NCBI GenBank assembly: GCA_030835005.1
Contig: JAUQWT010000231.1
Span: 1 to 8,156, forward strand
Length of the DNA: 8,156 bases
Source: Ignavibacteria bacterium
GTDB lineage: Bacteria; Bacteroidota; Ignavibacteria; Tepidaquicellales; OLB5
Reading direction: 5' to 3'
The notes below the pieces were generated by a model. It made no database searches. It was not told where the DNA came from and saw nothing but the letters and a program-made list of their open reading frames with translations. Numbering within the stretch: the stretch's first letter is position 1; each line of letters opens with the position of its first letter. Shown in pieces: positions 7,381 through 8,156 of the stretch. The position numbers and the translations under genes were made by a program.

Positions 7381-7415
7381 AAAAAACCCATTCAGCAACA
7401 TCCGAATGGGTTTTT
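7381..7415 (-). terminator. Intrinsic terminator of the tRNA-Thr gene, possibly bidirectional
   Basis: A perfect 12-bp stem (7382-7393 with 7404-7415, core CCCATTC/GAATGGG) closes a 10-base loop. On the minus strand it ends in six Ts and begins 5 bases after the tRNA. The A-rich other arm gives a T run on the plus strand too, so it could stop transcription both ways. It separates the tRNA from the large kinase gene, which therefore needs its own promoter. Confidence 0.85.
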
Positions 7416-7420
7416 ACCTG

Positions 7421-7493
7421 AGCTGGCGAAGAGACTCGAACCCCCGACCTGCGCATTACAAGTGCGCTGCTCTACCAACTGAGCTACGCCAGC
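7421..7493 (-). tRNA. tRNA-Thr, anticodon TGT
   Basis: The 73-base cloverleaf folds fully: acceptor GCTGGCG/CGCCAGC, D-arm GCTC/GAGC, anticodon stem GCGCA/TGCGC around loop CTTGTAA, variable loop AGGTC and T-loop TTCGAGT. The anticodon TGT reads ACA and, by wobble, other threonine codons. The discriminator is T and CCA is not encoded. The T-stem is GGGGG against CTCTT, so three of its five pairs are G-U, which is unusual, but nothing else suggests a pseudogene. A promoter lies just upstream and a strong terminator directly downstream, so it appears to be transcribed alone. Confidence 0.96.
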
Positions 7494-7503
7494 AATATCA
7501 ATG

Positions 7504-7532
7504 AATATAACTTTCCTTTTAATTATGTTCAA
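7504..7532 (-). promoter_or_regulatory. Probable sigma70-like promoter of tRNA-Thr
   Basis: On the minus strand TTGAAC (7532-7527) and TATATT (7509-7504) are separated by exactly 17 bases. The -10 box ends 10 bases before the mature tRNA 5' end, so the primary transcript would carry only a short 5' extension. The match is 4 of 6 and 5 of 6 to the classic boxes, in AT-rich DNA. Confidence 0.5.
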
Positions 7533-7685
7533 TGAAGTAATAAATTCTTCTTCACCACTATACTTAACGTTTTCCTCTTATTCTGGATCTTGTATAAACA
7601 TTTGATTTTTTGCATTTGAAGTAACAAATTTCAAATATTAAGATTTATAAGTAAACAATTTGGTTCTCAGTGGAAACTTTTGGTT

Positions 7686-7721
7686 ATTTCTTATGTTATT
7701 TAGTTAACATTTCTAAGAAAT
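7686..7721. repeat. Imperfect inverted repeat (8 bp plus 5 bp with a 4-base bulge)
   Basis: ATTTCTTA (7686-7693) pairs with TAAGAAAT (7714-7721), and the inner TGTTA (7694-7698) pairs with TAACA (7705-7709) around a 6-base loop, leaving TTTC as a one-sided bulge. No T run follows on either strand, so it is not an intrinsic terminator. It could be a binding site or a chance fold in AT-rich DNA. Confidence 0.35.
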
Positions 7722-7750
7722 AAGTACTCAATCTTAACTTGAATTATAGG

Positions 7751-7765
7751 TTTACAATTTGTAAA
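7751..7765. promoter_or_regulatory. Operator-like palindrome upstream of the secreted-protein gene
   Basis: TTTACAA and TTGTAAA form a perfect 7-bp inverted repeat around a single T. It sits nine bases upstream of a TTGACA box and 74 bases before the ATG at 7840, a place where an activator or repressor could bind. No regulator family was identified from the motif. Confidence 0.3.
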
Positions 7766-7839
7766 AGCAAAGTTTGACAATAAAAGACATTTAATATCAC
7801 TATTTCATGGGTATATAACCCAAATTAAACATAACAGCT

Positions 7840-8156
7840 ATGAAAACAATTAGTCCTCTTAGTTTCAGGAATATTTCTGCATTTTTTGTTTTATTATTAG
7901 CATTTACCGCTAATAGTTATTCCCAACCATGTGCATATGCATGGGCTACACAAACTTCTGGCACAACTGCGTTGCTGCATTCAGTAAGTGCAGTAAGCAG
8001 TATGGTTGGCTGGGTAGCAGGCGCTGGTGCAGTTGTTCGCAGAACAACTGATGGCGGCACAACATGGAGTAACGGGAATCCAAATCCCGGAGTAATAGTT
8101 GGTGATATATATAATATTGAAGCTATTGATGCAAATACGGCATTAGTAACAACTTC
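7840..8156 (+). CDS. Secreted Ycf48/BNR-like repeat protein, C-terminus beyond the window
   Basis: Only the first 105 residues are visible. They begin with a signal peptide: basic start MKTISPLSFRN, hydrophobic core AFFVLLLAF (14-22), and probable cleavage after S28 in NSYS|Q. The exported part then shows a Ycf48-like repeat: SVSAVSSMVGWVAGAGAVVRRTTDGGTTW, followed by a second one starting near IYNIEAIDANTAL. Such repeats build beta-propellers and are common in large secreted or surface proteins of Ignavibacteria and Bacteroidota, often with a C-terminal type IX secretion domain; that end is outside the window, so the export route is unknown. The start is chosen because it gives the complete signal peptide. 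No Shine-Dalgarno site precedes it; a TTGACA box and a palindrome lie upstream. It is divergent from all other genes here. Confidence 0.85.
   Translation, partial: MKTISPLSFRNISAFFVLLLAFTANSYSQPCAYAWATQTSGTTALLHSVSAVSSMVGWVAGAGAVVRRTTDGGTTWSNGNPNPGVIVGDIYNIEAIDANTALVTT

Larger units (their letters stand above)
7494..7839. other. AT-rich divergent spacer between tRNA-Thr and the secreted-protein gene
   Basis: No gene was found on either strand in these 346 bases. The left part carries the tRNA promoter. An ATTTGAA/TTCAAAT inverted repeat lies at 7614-7636. An imperfect hairpin with 8-bp and 5-bp stems lies at 7686-7721. A perfect 15-base palindrome lies at 7751-7765, nine bases before a consensus TTGACA (7774-7779) on the plus strand. 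That -35-like box has no good -10 at 16-18 bases; the nearest, TATCAC at 7795, is at spacing 15. The plus-strand gene shows no Shine-Dalgarno site. Confidence 0.6.

Noticed and set aside
7614..7636. ATTTGAA/TTCAAAT inverted repeat
   Set aside because: A 7-bp repeat with a 9-base loop in AT-rich DNA, not close to a start and without a T run; likely chance.
1..8156. CRISPR arrays, insertion sequences, phage or toxin-antitoxin genes
   Set aside because: No spaced direct repeats, transposase or integrase motifs, or target-site duplications were seen. The tRNA has no attachment-site-like partial copy in the window.

Overview
The window looks like an ordinary piece of chromosome from an FCB-group bacterium, most likely Ignavibacteria or a Bacteroidota relative. 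This is inferred from three things. Shine-Dalgarno sites are weak or absent before most starts. The spacers are AT-rich. The right end begins a secreted Ycf48-like repeat protein whose signal peptide ends in the SYS|Q style common in that group. No marker gene here fixes the taxonomy.

All complete genes lie on the minus strand. From right to left, in the order they would be transcribed, they are: a threonine tRNA (7493-7421) with a plausible promoter and a clear 12-bp terminator hairpin; a 1051-residue soluble sensor kinase with an N-terminal receiver, four PAS domains, a GAF domain and a HisKA_2-type kinase core (7295-4140); a PepP-type Xaa-Pro aminopeptidase (4028-2739); a NarL/FixJ-type response regulator (2538-1894); a single-domain CheY-like receiver (1776-1375); and a second soluble PAS-PAS-HisKA_2 kinase that overlaps the receiver and leaves the window at base 1, about 15-25 residues before its expected end. 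On the plus strand a secreted beta-propeller-like protein starts at 7840 and leaves the window at 8156. The only gene-free stretch over 300 bases is 7494-7839.

Functionally this is a cytoplasmic two-component signalling cluster with an unrelated aminopeptidase inside it. The two kinases share the HisKA_2 core (EIHHRVKNNLQIV in both) and have no membrane segments, so they should sense cytoplasmic ligands, redox state or protein partners. The CheY-like receiver and the small kinase are almost certainly a co-translated pair. The NarL-type regulator is the only DNA-binding output in the window and could be served by either kinase.

I found no convincing new system. The points most worth checking are: a 12-codon leader ORF with the best Shine-Dalgarno site in the window, overlapping the start of the NarL-type regulator; possible alternative RNA pairings just upstream of it; the paired duplication of PAS domains in the large kinase; and palindromes upstream of the secreted protein and the aminopeptidase.
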